Assembly (NCBI RefSeq): GCF_947623445.1
Contig: NC_135240.1
Location: forward strand, 20,894,001-20,958,000
DNA length: 64,000 bases
Direction: 5' to 3'
Origin: Clavelina lepadiformis
Taxonomy: Eukaryota; Chordata; Ascidiacea; Aplousobranchia; Clavelinidae
Position numbers and translations under genes: made by a program. A model generated the notes under the pieces. It was not told the origin of the DNA and searched no databases. It saw only the letters and a program-made list of their open reading frames with translations. Positions within the stretch are counted from its first letter, which is position 1, and each line of letters begins with the position of its first letter. Positions 1 to 20,946 of the stretch are shown piece by piece.

Positions 1-227
1 GCAGCTGATTAAGTTGTGTTTGTTGTGAAGAATGATAACTTGAGCTTGGTGTTAAAGTTATGATGTTACAGTTATGCTTGCTAACTTGGTAAATGATATT
101 TGTTATTATGTGTACTTAAATTATAGTTTTTGTAGTGTAGTTGTTTTTGTGTAATGCATGTAACATCATGTCAACTAGACATTTGTAGAAAAGGCATGTG
201 TGTCGTAAATCGCATTGCATGTTTCAG

Positions 228-7652
<7,425 letters not shown>

Positions 7653-10600
7653 CGTCATGCTTTTATCATTATTGATATCCTTCCACGAGCTTGCCTGTTT
7701 GACCATACTGCCAAGCTTAGCTTAACTTGCATATAGTAGCAGTAGTACAAGTCTGTAAGTAATAGATGATGTTCTGCATTGGCTCAAAATTATTTTAATT
7801 TCGTATATTGTGCGTACTTTTTTGTGTTGTCAATTTCTCGTAGTGATTAAATTTTTTTGCCAATGTGAAAGGCGTAGGCCAATTTTTTCTGTGTATGGTT
7901 GTAGCATGTATAAGTAATTTGGGAAAGATTAATTTTGCACATGATTTATCTGTGATATAAAGATGTTGTAGGTATGAACTTTTTGTCTAGAGTGCGCCTT
8001 AATATAGTATTAACGTTATTATCAGCACGTGAGTTTTGTTGCAATTTTACAGGTTATATTTTTAATGCAATATTTGCACAGATAATAATTTGTTTCCAAA
8101 TAGTATCATTTTCTATTGAGATTAGCTTTCGAAATTTTCAGCACGTATTTGTATAGTAATGCGGTGTAATTTAATCAACGTTTGTTCTTCTATACGCAGC
8201 TTGGGAAAAGCAGTATTACACTTTATCCTGTTCGGCCATAAAATTTCTTGAAAACTCTAGTTAAAAATGAGGTATGAGTTTTGAATTGGTAAAAGCTTAT
8301 CCGTTGAAATTGTTTTTATCTACCGTCATATTTTGTTGTTTGTAAATTTCTTGTTCGATGTACTTTCTGCTTTTTTATTGTAATTGAGATTCAAGAGCAC
8401 GCAGCTGTTCGTGCAGATATGCTTACGTTTAGTTGTGTATATCGATAATACAACTTTGTCCTGCTTCAAAAATTTTTTACTGTTACCCAGCAAATTTTGA
8501 AATATTTAAGGTCGTTATAGTCTACATACTATAGCGATATATTATTTATTAATAGTCCTTCAGCTCTGGGGCCAACTTGGAAGGGTCGCCCTGATACCGA
8601 TGCTGTGACCGTTTTTATGTGAGAGAGTTCTCTTGAAGGCCAGCATGTACTTTTGAAGCTTTGTTTGCTGTTGAAGATGTTTGCTGATGTCACATTTAGA
8701 AGAATATAAGAACAAAAACTATTTTAGATTTCTCACAGCTAAGTTCATAAATCTAAGTTTTTCAAAATGTTTGGTTTGGGGGAATTCCCAAATTTAGCGA
8801 TTTTTAGTGAAAACTTCGGGGCTCATGAGCGTGGTCAGAAAGTTAAAATTTTCCAAATTTTTTTGTAAATTTAGTTTTGGTTGATAAAGAATGGGATTAG
8901 TTTATTTAACTTCAACTTTTAAAACATGAGCTGAATATGAAGAACCCTAACGCCACAGTCACATTTTGAGTTATCAACATCGACTCAAACGCGACATCTA
9001 TCGTTCGAACTTTCTAGCATAAACACTTGCAGTATCGTGGTTTGTAGCAAATTACTTGCTTGCAGATGAAGCTGGTTACATACGAGATCGTTAATAATTT
9101 AGCTAAGTATTATTAAACAAAGATGATTACGGATATTGAATAACCAGGGAATTGGTAATCAGCTTCACGCCGGTCTGAAATAGTACAAATTTATAAATTG
9201 TTATGACGTCATCTTCTGTTCAAACAAAGGACAAGAATGAAATAAGTTCCTCCCTATATGAAATCTATTGCTCTGTTATATTAGTTAATTCAAATTACGT
9301 CAAATTACATTTAAAAAATGTTACTTTTGAAATTAATTAATGAAAGATTTAAGAGTGGAATAAACACGATAGTTGGACACCTTCAAATGAGGAAGATCGT
9401 ATATTCCAACGCGTGCTATCAAATGTTGGCATTTCTTTTCTTTACTCATGACTGGCCATTCACTGACCGACTTTAACGCAAATATTCTCTGCTTTCAAGC
9501 CTCACTTACACGGGTCTGGAGCCGGAGATCACGTGTGGATTCCGATCTTGTAAACAATATCGTCTGCACCATCAACAAATCAAACAGTTTTTGTATTTGT
9601 AGCCATTATGTCCTTTTGTCTGTCATTCTCCTTTTTAAGTTTTCAACCGTACTGGCGTTAGGGTGAGACGAGCAAGGCAGTCGCCTCACCCCTTTTTAAG
9701 AGGGCCCTCCCCGTATGTGTATACGAGCTCTAAAAGAACAAACATTGCATATGAGTATTATTGTTAACTATTCGCAGTTTTTCAGGACAGGAGACATTCT
9801 AAGTCTGGTTCATGCTAATTAGCTGTTTCAGCCTGTATGAACTGTATTTAGAATAGTGGAAAGCTGTGTAAATCGATTCTCCTTGTAAACTGCTCCCCTC
9901 CTGTTTTAGATTATTTTCATATAACTTTATGCTTAAACGATCACGTGATTTAAAACATCATGCCAAGACGAAAAAAAGTTGTGTCCTTTGCTGGCAAATC
10001 TCTGAGGTATTATGTGCTCGATAGCAACAAAGAAATGAAGAGTGTGAGATGTTAGGAGGCCAAAAGGCAAAATTTAGGGAGTGAACAATCGAAAAGAAAT
10101 GCACAAAAATCTCGGACAGTTTGTTTTTTCAAAGAAAAGCAAAATTTTATGAATTTTAGACCATGTAAATTCAAATCTTTACGGGGGAGCCATCCGCCGG
10201 ACCTCTCTAGAATACATTACTTCTCCCGTAATTCTAAGGCCCCCAAACTTAAGTCGTGCTATACCTCGCCTCGGGCCCCTCAATCTTAAAGTCACCATTA
10301 TTCTTCAACTGATCACCTTTGAAAAAACATTCACGAGAGTACACATTTCTTGACGTATACCTTCATCTCTTACATGAGAGGTGTTATTATGAATGGCGAA
10401 CTAGGCAAGTGTCAAATGTCTTGGCAAACTCGGCGGACCTAGCCACAACTCAAACCAACCACTTCATCTGTTAACAGTTTGTACACATCATTTACTGTTT
10501 GTCTTGGATGTTCTCGATTGCAGACTTCACTCTTGTGTTGGAACCTCATATTCTACCATCGGTTGTTCCACAGCGAGGGTTTGTGTAAGCCTATCTTGTG

Positions 10601-12066
10601 AAACGCTTTACTGAAATCGACCAAATTGATGGAAACAGGAAAATTCTATTTGATTACACCTCTCAACGATACGCCATACAGAGTAAATATTTTTTCGGTA
10701 AAGAAACGTTTAGGCCCAAATTTTGCTGATGTAGTAGTTCGTTGCAGAAGTAGCGTCGCAAGGCCTAAATTATGAAACATATCATAACAGATTTTACAGT
10801 ATAGCTGTTGACAAAACTTTATTCCATCACACTTCCATCTTTTGTTTTCAGCATTCCACCGCTATCACCCTTTATACGTATCGAAACTTGTTCTTATACA
10901 ACATTCCTATGGGTTCTGGTTCTTATAGTAAAGTCACTTGCTGATCGGTAGAGGGTGAGCTCACCTAGATGACTAGATGACTCCTTGACCACAGCTAAAT
11001 ACATCAGATTCGGGCGGTAGAGAACGGTGCTAAATGTTCTGAGCCTTCGGCAGTTTTTACCTATTTTCAGAGATAAGGATCTTACCATCCTTCAGCTACA
11101 GTGGGCAAATGTTAACTTTGATTGAAGATTTAATGATTTGACAAATGATTTCTTTGAGGTTAGGTAAACTGTAAACATATTATTTATAGCAACTGCTCTT
11201 TCTGACCTCCTTTCATTCTATGTTGTTTTATCTTTCTGAAAAATTAAATTTCACATATTCACTTTCTCAAACCAGCTTCTAGGTATGGTCACCGGTCCAT
11301 GCTTTTCTTTGTGTTTTGCCATGACTCTAAACTTCTAATCCGTCTTTTGTCATGACTTTGTTCAGTATTTTCCACAACGCAATTAGCCATGGTGGAATAC
11401 CAGCTACAGAACAAAAAACCCGTTGGTTGCTAAAGATGCTGCAGTGCACAATTTTCTCCTGTAGTTTGCTTCTTTAATTTGAAGGGACCAAGCCTTTTCA
11501 GTATACAGGTCATTGTTTTCTATCTTTTTATATTTAATTATCTTAATTATACTATTTTTATTCAGTTTTCCTCACGCAGAAGCCTACGTGCAAACGAAAG
11601 ACTGAATAATAAAAATGTAGAGAATATATCCTAAAGAGATTGTTTTGATCTCTGGTCAAAGCATATGTTTTGTTAGAGTATAATTACTTAATTAGTAATC
11701 GTCAAAAGTGATTCCCATACATTCATAACTTTTTACAAAAATTAAGATTGTTAATTTAAAATAATGTATGCTGCTTCAGTACAGTGACGTTCGTTAGAGG
11801 GAGCTGCAAGCTAACGACAGAGGCAAATCAGGAAAGAGTATAGGTAAAGAGATTAGTGGGTTGATTGTTTACAGCGGAAATACGTAACACTACCACTAAA
11901 TATGCAAAAACAAAAGCAGAGCAATTTTAATTAAACGACAAATACGTTAACCCGATATTATTTCTAAGCATCAGACATATGCCGATTTCAATAGGCCAAA
12001 ACTTGGAGTCTTCGAGAAAGAGAGATGAACCTGATAATTTCCAGGTCTTTTTATCAGAAGAAAAAT
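7653..12066. other. Intergenic region between BK channel and PDLIM-like gene
   Basis: The two flanking genes converge here, so both 3' untranslated regions lie in this stretch. ATTAAA-type hexamers occur after 7840 but no convincing polyadenylation site can be fixed. Short open frames at 7974, 9448, 10894 and 12025 show no family signature. The only structured piece is a transposon-like segment around 9650-10290. Confidence 0.6.
9650..10290. mobile_element. Probable non-autonomous DNA transposon remnant
   Basis: The left end reads CTGGCGTTAGGGTGAGACG, then GCAGTCGCCTCACCCC and AGGGCCCTCC. The right end carries GGCCCCCAAACTTAAG and CCTCGCCTCGGGCCCC. Such paired GGGCC/CGCCTC-rich ends are seen in old hAT- or Harbinger-like elements. 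Target duplications and exact termini could not be defined, so family and borders are tentative. Confidence 0.35.
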
Positions 12067-15000
12067 TTAATTATCATCGTCCATGTTCGACTGCAAGATT
12101 TTGAAGCTTCTCGATTGTGTCGACTTGCCTTTGGGAGCCGCCTGTTGCCGATGAACTTCGCGAAACACTGCAGAATCAGGATTAACTGGAGTAGATTCTG
12201 CATCAACCACTCTGCAAATAAAATAATTCGCATTAACACAAATCTGGTTTTATATTATATTTCTTAATTTGGAAAAGACAAAAGTGCTAATTTCACAAAG
12301 TGTCACAAAATTGCTTAAGTTGGCTATTTTAGTAGTCTAACGGTAGCAGAAAGGACAAAGATGAAAAGCTAGGCAAAAGCCCATTGGCTCCTTATTTGAC
12401 ATCATAATGGGCTTTTAAATCCATCTTGCTGACAGACTTATACCCTGGTAATGATACGCCCATGGATTGCGCCTGTGCTTGAACAGTGTCTATTATATTT
12501 TCATTTGAGTACATTCCCATCGGTGTGTTATACTGGGCGTGAACGACCTTTGATTTTCCGGGTCCTTTCATCTAAATTGCCATAAAATATCAGCTTGAGG
12601 CATGAAACCCATGCTATAAATTTACAATAAATTTCATGGCTCAACGTAAAAGTAAAAATCCGCAGTGAAATAGATGGAAATTAGGTTTGGGTTACTGTGT
12701 AATTGTGCGTTGTATAACTTACCACCATGGTGCCTGGTTTAGCGGCCGCAGATCTTTTAAGCATGGAAGGATCGAAAGCAGGCACAGTCGACGAAGTATT
12801 GATAATCGGAGGACGAACTGGCCTGAAAACAGGGTCAACCATTTTAGTCTGTTTGGATGACTTAAAACAAATCTTAATTCGAATTTTTTAAATAATGATT
12901 TAAAATATGCTTCTTCAACTTCGACAAAAGCTACAGGTACCTTGGAGCAGTTGGTGGACCAGTCGATGGTCGAAAACCTTGCGCAGTTCGATTGTGACCG
13001 GTGCCGGCCGGTTTCACCTCGTCCTGAACATTTTTATGCAGTAAATTAGTTCAAGTTATAATAATCAGGCATTAAATACTCAACACCAGTAATTCAAGAA
13101 TTCCAGTAAAAACCTTGCTTTTATACACGAGAGATATTAGCAGATAAAAGATGAATACCTTGTTGCTTGTATCAATACAAATGTTCTTGGAATAATTGAA
13201 TTTTAGTTAATTGCATCTCAGTGTTACCTGAAGTGACCCCATCTATACCCGCACTTACTGGGCAATTTTGGGACCACTGCGGTCCAAAAGTCAATGTTAC
13301 TCGCACCAGCACAAATCATTTGTTTTAGATTAAAGTTAGTTCAACCGCAAGAACGCCGTATCCATAGCAAGAGAAAAACACGTATCGCATAATGAAGACG
13401 AAGTTATACGCCAACAAACCAAAGTCAATCAGTGATAGCTGACAGCACTCCTTAGACGCCTGTTGTTGCTACAAATATTTATCGAGTTACGGAACGTCCG
13501 CGATATCAACTCCCGTCAACTGAATGAGAGTAGTTGATGGTAAATTGTGAGTTGTGCTTCTGTATTGAATCAGATGAATGACTCAGTGGGTTTTGTGTAA
13601 AGAGTAAACAATTCGACACAACGATCAAAATTCATTAGTGCCACTGTCCATATCCTTAAAATGTAAGAATGCGTAAAAGAATGATTTATCGGTGTTTTAT
13701 CACCAATTCTAACTACTTACAACTTGGTCTGAAAACTCTGAACAGTCATTTTTAACACCCGTTTTCAAACCGAAGTCATGCTGGGAAGTATTTCAACTTA
13801 AATGATGGATGTGCGATTTGCGACTCTAAGGGTAAGTAGATATCAAATAAAACAATACAACGACTTCTATACGTTGATTAGATCTCAAATGGAAGGTATC
13901 CATGCAATTCTCTAAACTTCAAAGCTTTTCCCGTGAGACGTCACTACTTTTATAGGTCTATAAACGTTTGTGTACCTTGAAAGCTTTCTTGGGCTAAGTA
14001 TACGCAATTCAATTTCCGAATGTTTGAAATATAATCATAATTCACTTGCTTTTAGTACAAAGATATTTACACAATGAATTCGGTAAGAAGCGATATAAAA
14101 CACAATGTACATTATTCAAGTAATATTTACAATATTAGCAGTAGCTATACGTGAAAACGGAACAAATATTAGCGTCATCATCAATCGAAACTGTGTCAGT
14201 ATCTCAAGCATTGAATAAACAAGAAATAAATCTAAATACTGATAAGGGTAAAGACAAATACAGGAATGTCCCAAATAGTTTCTTTTTAATCTAGGCGGGC
14301 TTTTACAAATTAAAGCTACAGTGTGTTTAAATTAATTGCAGAGTCAAAGGGTAGTTTTAGGCTATAATTTTTGTTTCTGTTCTACATAGTTGAAACGAAT
14401 TTAAGTTTGAACACTTTTACCGATAGCAATACTGCACCGTAAAGGATAAAAAAATGAACATCACTGTCGTGTTGTTATGTAGTGCAATTCAAGAAGCTTG
14501 GAAAGAAATTCAGCTATATACACAGCCGGAATGTCGGTAATCTATACATTTATAAGCTAACTATATAATACAAGCAATAAACAAAGGAAAGATGCAAGTG
14601 AGAAAACCTTAGCATGCCATTAACTATTAAAGCCACTGAAAAATTGAGTGTTAGTAAATGCACACTGTAGAAATGGTGCAATGTATAGTGCGAAGCAGGA
14701 GGCTGGTAGCAAACACAGCTTGAGCAGATAAAACTAACCAAGACAAAGACTTATCACTTCCCTCCCACTTGTGCTTGGTAGCTTAACTGGGCATTGGAGT
14801 TAGAATACAAACCAATCGCCTGATTGGGGCCTAAAACAACTCTTATTGCCTCAGGCTTACTACTGGGAGAGACAGATTTGTAGGCTTGCGTAGTAGATGG
14901 CTGTGGCTCGATAAAGTCGGCTGGCGGTGGTGGCAAGTCGTCTGCAGTAGGTGAAGCGACAAAATGTCGAGGTTTGTTGTTATATGTTGGGGCGACAGTT

Positions 15001-16493
15001 GACCCGCCGTCGGGTTGACCTCGTGACGTTGGAACAGCTCCGTTTGGTGATGTAGGAGATTGCGTTGTTTCTTTTGGACGGAAAATAACAGATCGAAAGC
15101 CAGCTGGCCTGTTGGGCGATTTCTGCTCCGTATTTATAGAAGGCGCTGTAACGGAGTTGTTTGATGTCGTAAAAGATCCTGGAAAAGGTTTCGCCGATCG
15201 ATTGTGTCTCGATAAACGTTCCAGTTCACTGACTTCGTCATTCTGTGGTGCCGTTTGTGTCATGCAATCAACCAGCAAGCGAAAAACATGCAACAAAAAT
15301 GACGTTAAAATTAACAATAAAACAGCACAACAGTGAAAATATTTTTATTCAGTGAATAATAAATCGCATATAGGGCGTGACTTGAAACTTTCTTTTAAAC
15401 ACAAACGAGCACACAAGTCTTCTGTGTCAATACCCATGCCATCAATCAAAAGCTTTCTTATTATCATCAACGATTCATGGGATAGACAAACGTTAATAAA
15501 TCAACTACTTACATATATACCGCGGTCACCTTGAACCGTAACTTCTCCCGATGGTTGTACAGAGACAGACGCGGCATTTCTAAAAATCAAATAATTTTGG
15601 AAATTTTTTAAAACAAATTTGTATCCACAGCCAACAGCGGTGAAATAAAGGTTTACATTCTTTATATGATACACAAATAAGAATCGCAATAACATAAAAC
15701 ATTTTGCATATACTCTGGTTGCAGTCTTAATAATATTGCGATTAAACAACATAGTAAAGCAACACGATTATTCACCACGTTAAACTACGTTGCTGATTTT
15801 GCTAACATTTATAAAGGTAAGATAGGAAAACCTTCGTGACATGTGCAGGCCCAAAGAACCGGTCTAGACTGGATCCGTTTTATCTATTTTAGAGATGAGT
15901 CCAACGCACCGGAAACAGCGGAAAGTTATAACCTTATCACAGTAGCATATGCAATAGGTCAATACACGGTAATCGGAAAAACGTCAGACTTACTTTTCCA
16001 CAACTAAGTATAGAGAGCCAACAGCTTGCTTGACTTTCGCCTCGCATTCGTCTTGGGTCATCTCGTTAACAAATTGGCCGTTGACAGAAATAAGAACGTC
16101 GCCGGCTGTCAGACCGCTTTTGGCGCTTATACTTCCCGGCGTCACCTGGGCATACATATTGTTATTTTTTTGTATGGTTTGTTCATATACATAACATTTT
16201 TATTAGTTGTACCTTCTTGCTATAGCTTTATCGTTGGTGCAATATGAATAGCAAATGAAGAAATGTAAATACAAGACAACTACAAGTGAAAAAACGAACT
16301 ACTTTCAAACTCTCCTTTACGATACTCTTAAATCACCCAGTGAGACTTTGCTTAATTTAACAAACAGTGTTAAAGTTATAATACATACCCTTGTAATAAC
16401 CAGGGGCTGGTTAAATTCTTTTCCTCCCGACAGTCGAAATCCCCACGGAGGCGAACCGAAGAGTGTCAGTGACGTGTGGACTCTTGAGGCCAT
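12067..16493 (-). CDS. PDZ and ZM-motif protein, PDLIM/ALP/Zasp family
   Basis: Cytoskeletal adaptor of the ALP/Enigma family; members bind alpha-actinin at Z-discs and stress fibres through the PDZ and ZM motifs. CDS exons on the minus strand: 16389-16493, 15994-16145, 15513-15579, 12941-13023, 12723-12822, 12444-12571, 12067-12211 (259 residues). The PDZ domain is residues 1-85, with the family's [17 protein letters not shown] carboxylate loop, then [14 protein letters not shown] and [17 protein letters not shown]. The ZM (DUF4749) motif is [18 protein letters not shown], followed by [10 protein letters not shown] and RSFKILQ as in vertebrate PDLIMs. Start is the ATG at 16491-16493. No LIM domain was found downstream; the final exon ends DDDN then TAA, so this looks like a LIM-less form, although a LIM exon could be missed by eye. 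Two other 3' ends are described separately. Confidence 0.92.
12392..12571 (-). CDS. Unspliced (read-through) form of the PDLIM ZM exon
   Basis: The ZM exon has an internal donor (CCAGG then GTATAAGT, exon edge 12444) that joins in phase to 12067-12211, giving a Gly at the junction. If that donor is ignored, the frame stays open through [16 protein letters not shown] to TAA at 12392-12394, giving a 228-residue protein. Both ends are open and plausible; the spliced one matches the family better because it adds TPVNPDS and SFKILQ motifs. Confidence 0.5.
   Translation of the reverse strand: MKGPGKSKVVHAQYNTPMGMYSNENIIDTVQAQAQSMGVSLPGYKSVSKMDLKAHYDVK
14754..15242 (-). CDS. Alternative terminal exon of the PDLIM-like gene with a second ZM-like motif
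   Basis: A CAG acceptor at 15243-15245 opens a 489-nt frame in phase 0 with the shared upstream exon 15513-15579, running 162 codons to TGA at 14754-14756. It starts [15 protein letters not shown], contains [14 protein letters not shown] (like the PDLIM1/4 SGFRSV motif) and a [12 protein letters not shown] stretch, and ends with [18 protein letters not shown]. This last piece parallels the ZM motif of the distal exon ([19 protein letters not shown]), suggesting ancient duplication of the ZM exon. The isoform would be 270 residues. The distal exon 12941-13023 also begins in phase 0 with DEVK, so the two are interchangeable; use as alternatives is inferred. Confidence 0.75.
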   Translation of the reverse strand, partial: NDEVSELERLSRHNRSAKPFPGSFTTSNNSVTAPSINTEQKSPNRPAGFRSVIFRPKETTQSPTSPNGAVPTSRGQPDGGSTVAPTYNNKPRHFVASPTADDLPPPPADFIEPQPSTTQAYKSVSPSSKPEAIRVVLGPNQAIGLYSNSNAQLSYQAQVGGK

Positions 16494-19400
16494 GATAAAT
16501 GTGCTCAATTAAAGCAACAGAGCTATACTGCCTAGCGTTCTACCAATATAAAGCGAGTTAGAATTAGCACACTGATGTACTTGTTTCTGACCTAACCAAG
16601 AGACAGTTTAGCTCATCCAAGCTATCGTCCTGGTGCCGGCAACCTGCTGATTTGTTCATAAAATGAAGCGATTTTCTCATCACTATTGCTTTCTATTTCA
16701 ATGATCTTTTTCCAATAAAGCAGCAAGCATTATTACGTCATCGATAAACTTATCATCAACGATAGAGTTTTCGTGACTTCATAGGAGTTACATGGGAAGT
16801 GTTGGCCATCTTATCTAGCACATATACAAAGCAAAGGGCGGTAAAAAGTCGTCTGCTTTGTTCAAAGGACTGGAAAAAACTCACGCATCGTGGGCGTTTT
16901 GTACCGTAATACTCAAGTACCACACGTGACGACTTAACATAACCAGATGACGCAAGTTAAAAGGATTCGACTACAAACTACGCAGTTTGTGTAATGTTGC
17001 CTCAATTGTTTGACATAGGAAAGGGCCACTTGACACGACGCGACCTGTCACAAAAGGAGCAACAACGCAACACCCGATAACGATATTTAATCGGTGTAGT
17101 GAAACATTCGATGTTTAATACAACACGCCCGAACAATTGATTTGAGTATCATACGCTCAAACTGGGCCTTTCTCAATCCTACACTTCCTTTCTATTCCCC
17201 TAATTTGTGCATGTCATACTGCTGAATAAGCCTGGTGAAGAGACCATCAAAAATGCTATAAAACCTCTCGGTACTATTGTATGAAACAGAAAGAGCTAGA
17301 CAGACGGCGGTGATACATACTTTTCGACCATATTTCACCAACATTTCACAGCTTATGGCTTATGTGATGCAGTAGTATCACATTTGTGGCGGACTCACGC
17401 TGGCTGTGTCAAACTACACAATGGATCGCTAAATTGCGCATTAAATTTTCCGGGTATTAGGCGAATCAAATCTGTCTCAAAAAGGCTTTTAGCGTAGCTT
17501 TGCTGACAACCCCTCAAGCTATCAGGACTATCTAAAGGAATATGACGGTCTTATCTTCCGCTGTTACTTAATGACATACAAAACGCAACCCAGCTCGACC
17601 TGCCTACGCGTTAAAGTCAAAAACCAACTTCAGGGACCGCCGTAGAATAGTCTGAATATGTCTGTCAAGTCAAGAAAAGAAAAACTGTCTCCCACGCATA
17701 ACTTCCTTCATGTTTCCTATACGAGGCGCTTGAATATTTACAGGGGTAATTTAATTCATAGTACTAAAACTGTTCAGAAGTAAAACAGACTAAATTAAAC
17801 ATATGACTCATTGAATCAATTAAGCCTATAATTTACATTCATCTGATTCTTAAAGGCACTGTAATTGCCGGCTGCGTTTGAATTGGTTCTCCCAAACGCA
17901 AACTAAGAAAAAATTTGAGCAACTTTCGGTCAAACTGATAACTCATGACAGCGTATGTCGTTTTTCCAGAGGAAATAACGCAAAATCCAATTGCAGCATT
18001 TCCGGCGGTCATACCGAAAACACGTAACTTTTCTGAGATTACGCATAACGGTATGCGTGCTACTTAAATAGATTGCGAGCTACTGAACCGATTCATCTTA
18101 AAACGATAGTTCTTCTCCCGACGCAACATTTACTACAAGCGGTAATATAATATCTAATTAACAATAAAACACCGGCTAACTTGACAATCTTTTACCACGG
18201 AATGAACATAAAACATTTTAACACAAGACCGTGACGATTTGTCTTTTCAAACACTCGCCATCCTGAAGTGTTATGCAAGTTTTGGTCACGCCTTGCTTGC
18301 TATATTCCAGCACAAAAAGATATAGGCTCACAGGCGGAATAGCAAACAGGCAAACCGTATCAATGCGATTTTAAAGCTTCGCGAGTAATATAGAGCAAGA
18401 CTTCTGCTACCTGCTGATGAAACCACGTTCGGCCATCAGGCGACCACAAATAAACTTAATTGCAGAATCCAACAGGAGACCGAACATGGACAACATGACC
18501 TTACGAAGGCAAAAAAAATGCGCATGCGGTTTACCGTAACGAAAATAAACTGCCTTCACTTTATTGACGGTGATAAAAAGACGTAATAAACCTTATAAAA
18601 ACTTTGAATTGACCTACCCGAGTAAACGCCTAGTTACTTTGGCCAACAAATAACCTGACATTTACACAAGCAGAAAAGCTCCATAAATTCCTTTGGTGGG
18701 CGTCGGTGTCTTGATGCTAGTACTTATTTTGCAGGCCATTGCTTAAACTTTGTGAATTTTGCAGCCAACATCGCGACACCACCAGCAGCGTTATAAGTTT
18801 GATTTTAAAATTACTTCTAGCCATTTTCGAAGCAGCTATAAGCCTTTGAAGTTGGGGACATTGTTTCTTATGTAGGCAAAAACATACGAAAACGCTTACA
18901 ATGATGAGTATTATGTAATTCAAACATACTTACAACAACATCTTGTTCGACGAAACGTGCCTGAAGTACCCTGGTACATCAAGGCGTGTTCATAAAAATG
19001 TTTACTTCTACTCATCTTATCACACAGCCAACACCAACTTTCGTCCAGCACTGCGAACACAAACTTGACAGCTGATTTCATTACATAGCTTACAGCAGAT
19101 AGCCAGCGGCCTTTTTCTCCTGAAAAAGGTTGGTATAATTTTGAGAGACAACAAGAAGCGTGAAACGCTAGGCAGGATGAGAAAATGCTGTTATGCATTG
19201 GATTTGTTAGCATCACTTTCACGAAAACGTTAGCATCTGCGTGTTACGCAAGAAAGCTCAATATTATTACTTTGTTGGATGCAAAAAGCCGAATCTTGGG
19301 AAAGTATTTATAGTTTATGTACAGCTGCTTAAATTATGGATGGTGTCCAACAATTGCTATACCAGACATTATGATTTTGCCAAAATTGTTTTAGTTTATT

Positions 19401-20134
19401 GTTGGGGAACATCATTCTTGGCTGTACGAACAAGAAACTATTCCAGCTTTTACGTGAAGAAATATATTTACAACGCACTTTTCTTTTCTACCTACAGTGC
19501 TAAAACCGGGTAAAAAGCTAACGTTTTAGGGGAAGGCTGCAGGGTAAATGTGTTATCAATCGTAAATATAAGGATTTGCGATGTGGCCTTTCTACTTCTG
19601 TAACTCCGCGCTGCCGCCTAGTGGAAGCGTGCTTAAAGGAATCAACATTTCCCAAATCCCAATACATTTTAAAGTTAAACTCACTAATCGAGTGCACAGG
19701 GAAAGGAAATTTCTATGATGCAATCATTACATTTTGTTTTGTTAGAACAAGGTTAGGATCATTGTTTTCACTCCCCACAGTCTATAGCGAAAAATAAATC
19801 ATACGAGCTTGCAAAGAAACCTAAATGATAAAATACTTACAGACAGCATTATCTAATACAGTGTGGCCTGAAATTTATCAGCAAGTTTAACAGGCAATTT
19901 TTGTGCGGAAGCAAGATAACTGTTTACAACTAAATTATCATAATATCATGGTAGTGCGACACAAAATAATTTAATTATTATAAAAATCTATTTGGTGACA
20001 ATTTTTATAATTAAATTATTTTGAAGCTAAAAATTTAATGCCAGGTAAAAGCTATTTTCTACAAAAATTAATGCAGACAGCAATCCCACTTTTGTGCAGG
20101 ATTGCTGTGCATGACTGATATTTTGAAGTTTTAG
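16494..20134. other. Upstream flank of the PDLIM-like gene
   Basis: No exon with family similarity is visible. It should contain the promoter and any 5' untranslated exons of the PDLIM-like gene, and the downstream flank of C19orf12. Short open frames at 18717-18923 and 18920-19222 (minus) and 19241-19797 (plus) have no recognisable domains or convincing splice context. Confidence 0.5.
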
Positions 20135-20249
20135 TGGTGAAACAATGTTGTTCACTTTATCCGCAAGCTGTTTCTTATAGGCAGGAAGTTCCTTCAACAC
20201 TTTCGGAAAAGACTTGAAATCTTATCATGTTGCAGCACCAATGACTGAC
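20135..20249 (-). pseudogene. Broken copy of C19orf12 exon 2
   Basis: On the minus strand this stretch still has the splice acceptor (TTCTCAG) and then reads VIGAAT, two stops (TGA TAA), DFKSFPKVLKELP, YKKQLADKVNNIVS. This parallels the intact gene 1.5 kb away: VLGAATGQDFKPLAAIIMELP, TKQELTDRINNIVS. The stops fall exactly where the functional copy has Gly-Gln. Similarity fades after NNIVS, and no copy of exon 1 was found. It is therefore a tandem duplication remnant, not a second gene. Confidence 0.8.
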
Positions 20250-20946
20250 CTGAGAACATCACCTCAAAATTTCATCATAAATATACTTTTATTTGGTCTT
20301 ATTTCTGCCTTAAACTAAAACAAAATTACCTACGATTATTATTATAACAACCACAACAGCACCACTTGCTAAGTAAATCAATTTCTTTGTGATTGCTTTG
20401 CAGTCACCTACAGGTTTTCTTCACTAGAAAAAATGGAAATAGTCTCCTTTTCTTGTGCAATATCTAGCAGCACTTCTTTAAAAATAGATTTTATCTTAAG
20501 CCAATTAAACATTATCAATAACCATAGAGAGCAGAGTACTATGCACACACAGAATATACATCATAGTACAATTTATTAACACTTCTGCATGTACTCATTT
20601 TAAATTGACTGCTTGATAAAGCTGACTTGTCGAAACAGAAAATTTTAATCACCATATTACACATCAGCATGTCTACAAATAAAAAGTTATAAAACATTCT
20701 ATTGAACATAACAAACAAATATTCAACACTTTAAAAACATTAAGCAATTCATTCACACACAAAACCTACAAATCTAGATTTATCGTATGATATTCAAAAA
20801 TACTTAGTCTGCATTAAAAACGTTTTTTCATTTATGACATGCATATTTTCCTCTAATCAAGTTTTATTATATGAAAGGTTGATAATATACATTTTACTTA
20901 CAGTCTATTAAACTTAAAGATTAAGTATATAAACTTGTGTATGTAC

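Noticed and set aside
9448..9666. Plus-strand frame of 72 codons in the intergenic region
   Set aside because: No recognisable domain, and it runs into the end of a transposon-like segment.
18717..19222. Two adjacent minus-strand frames upstream of the PDLIM-like gene
   Set aside because: No family resemblance and no convincing splice sites; likely chance.
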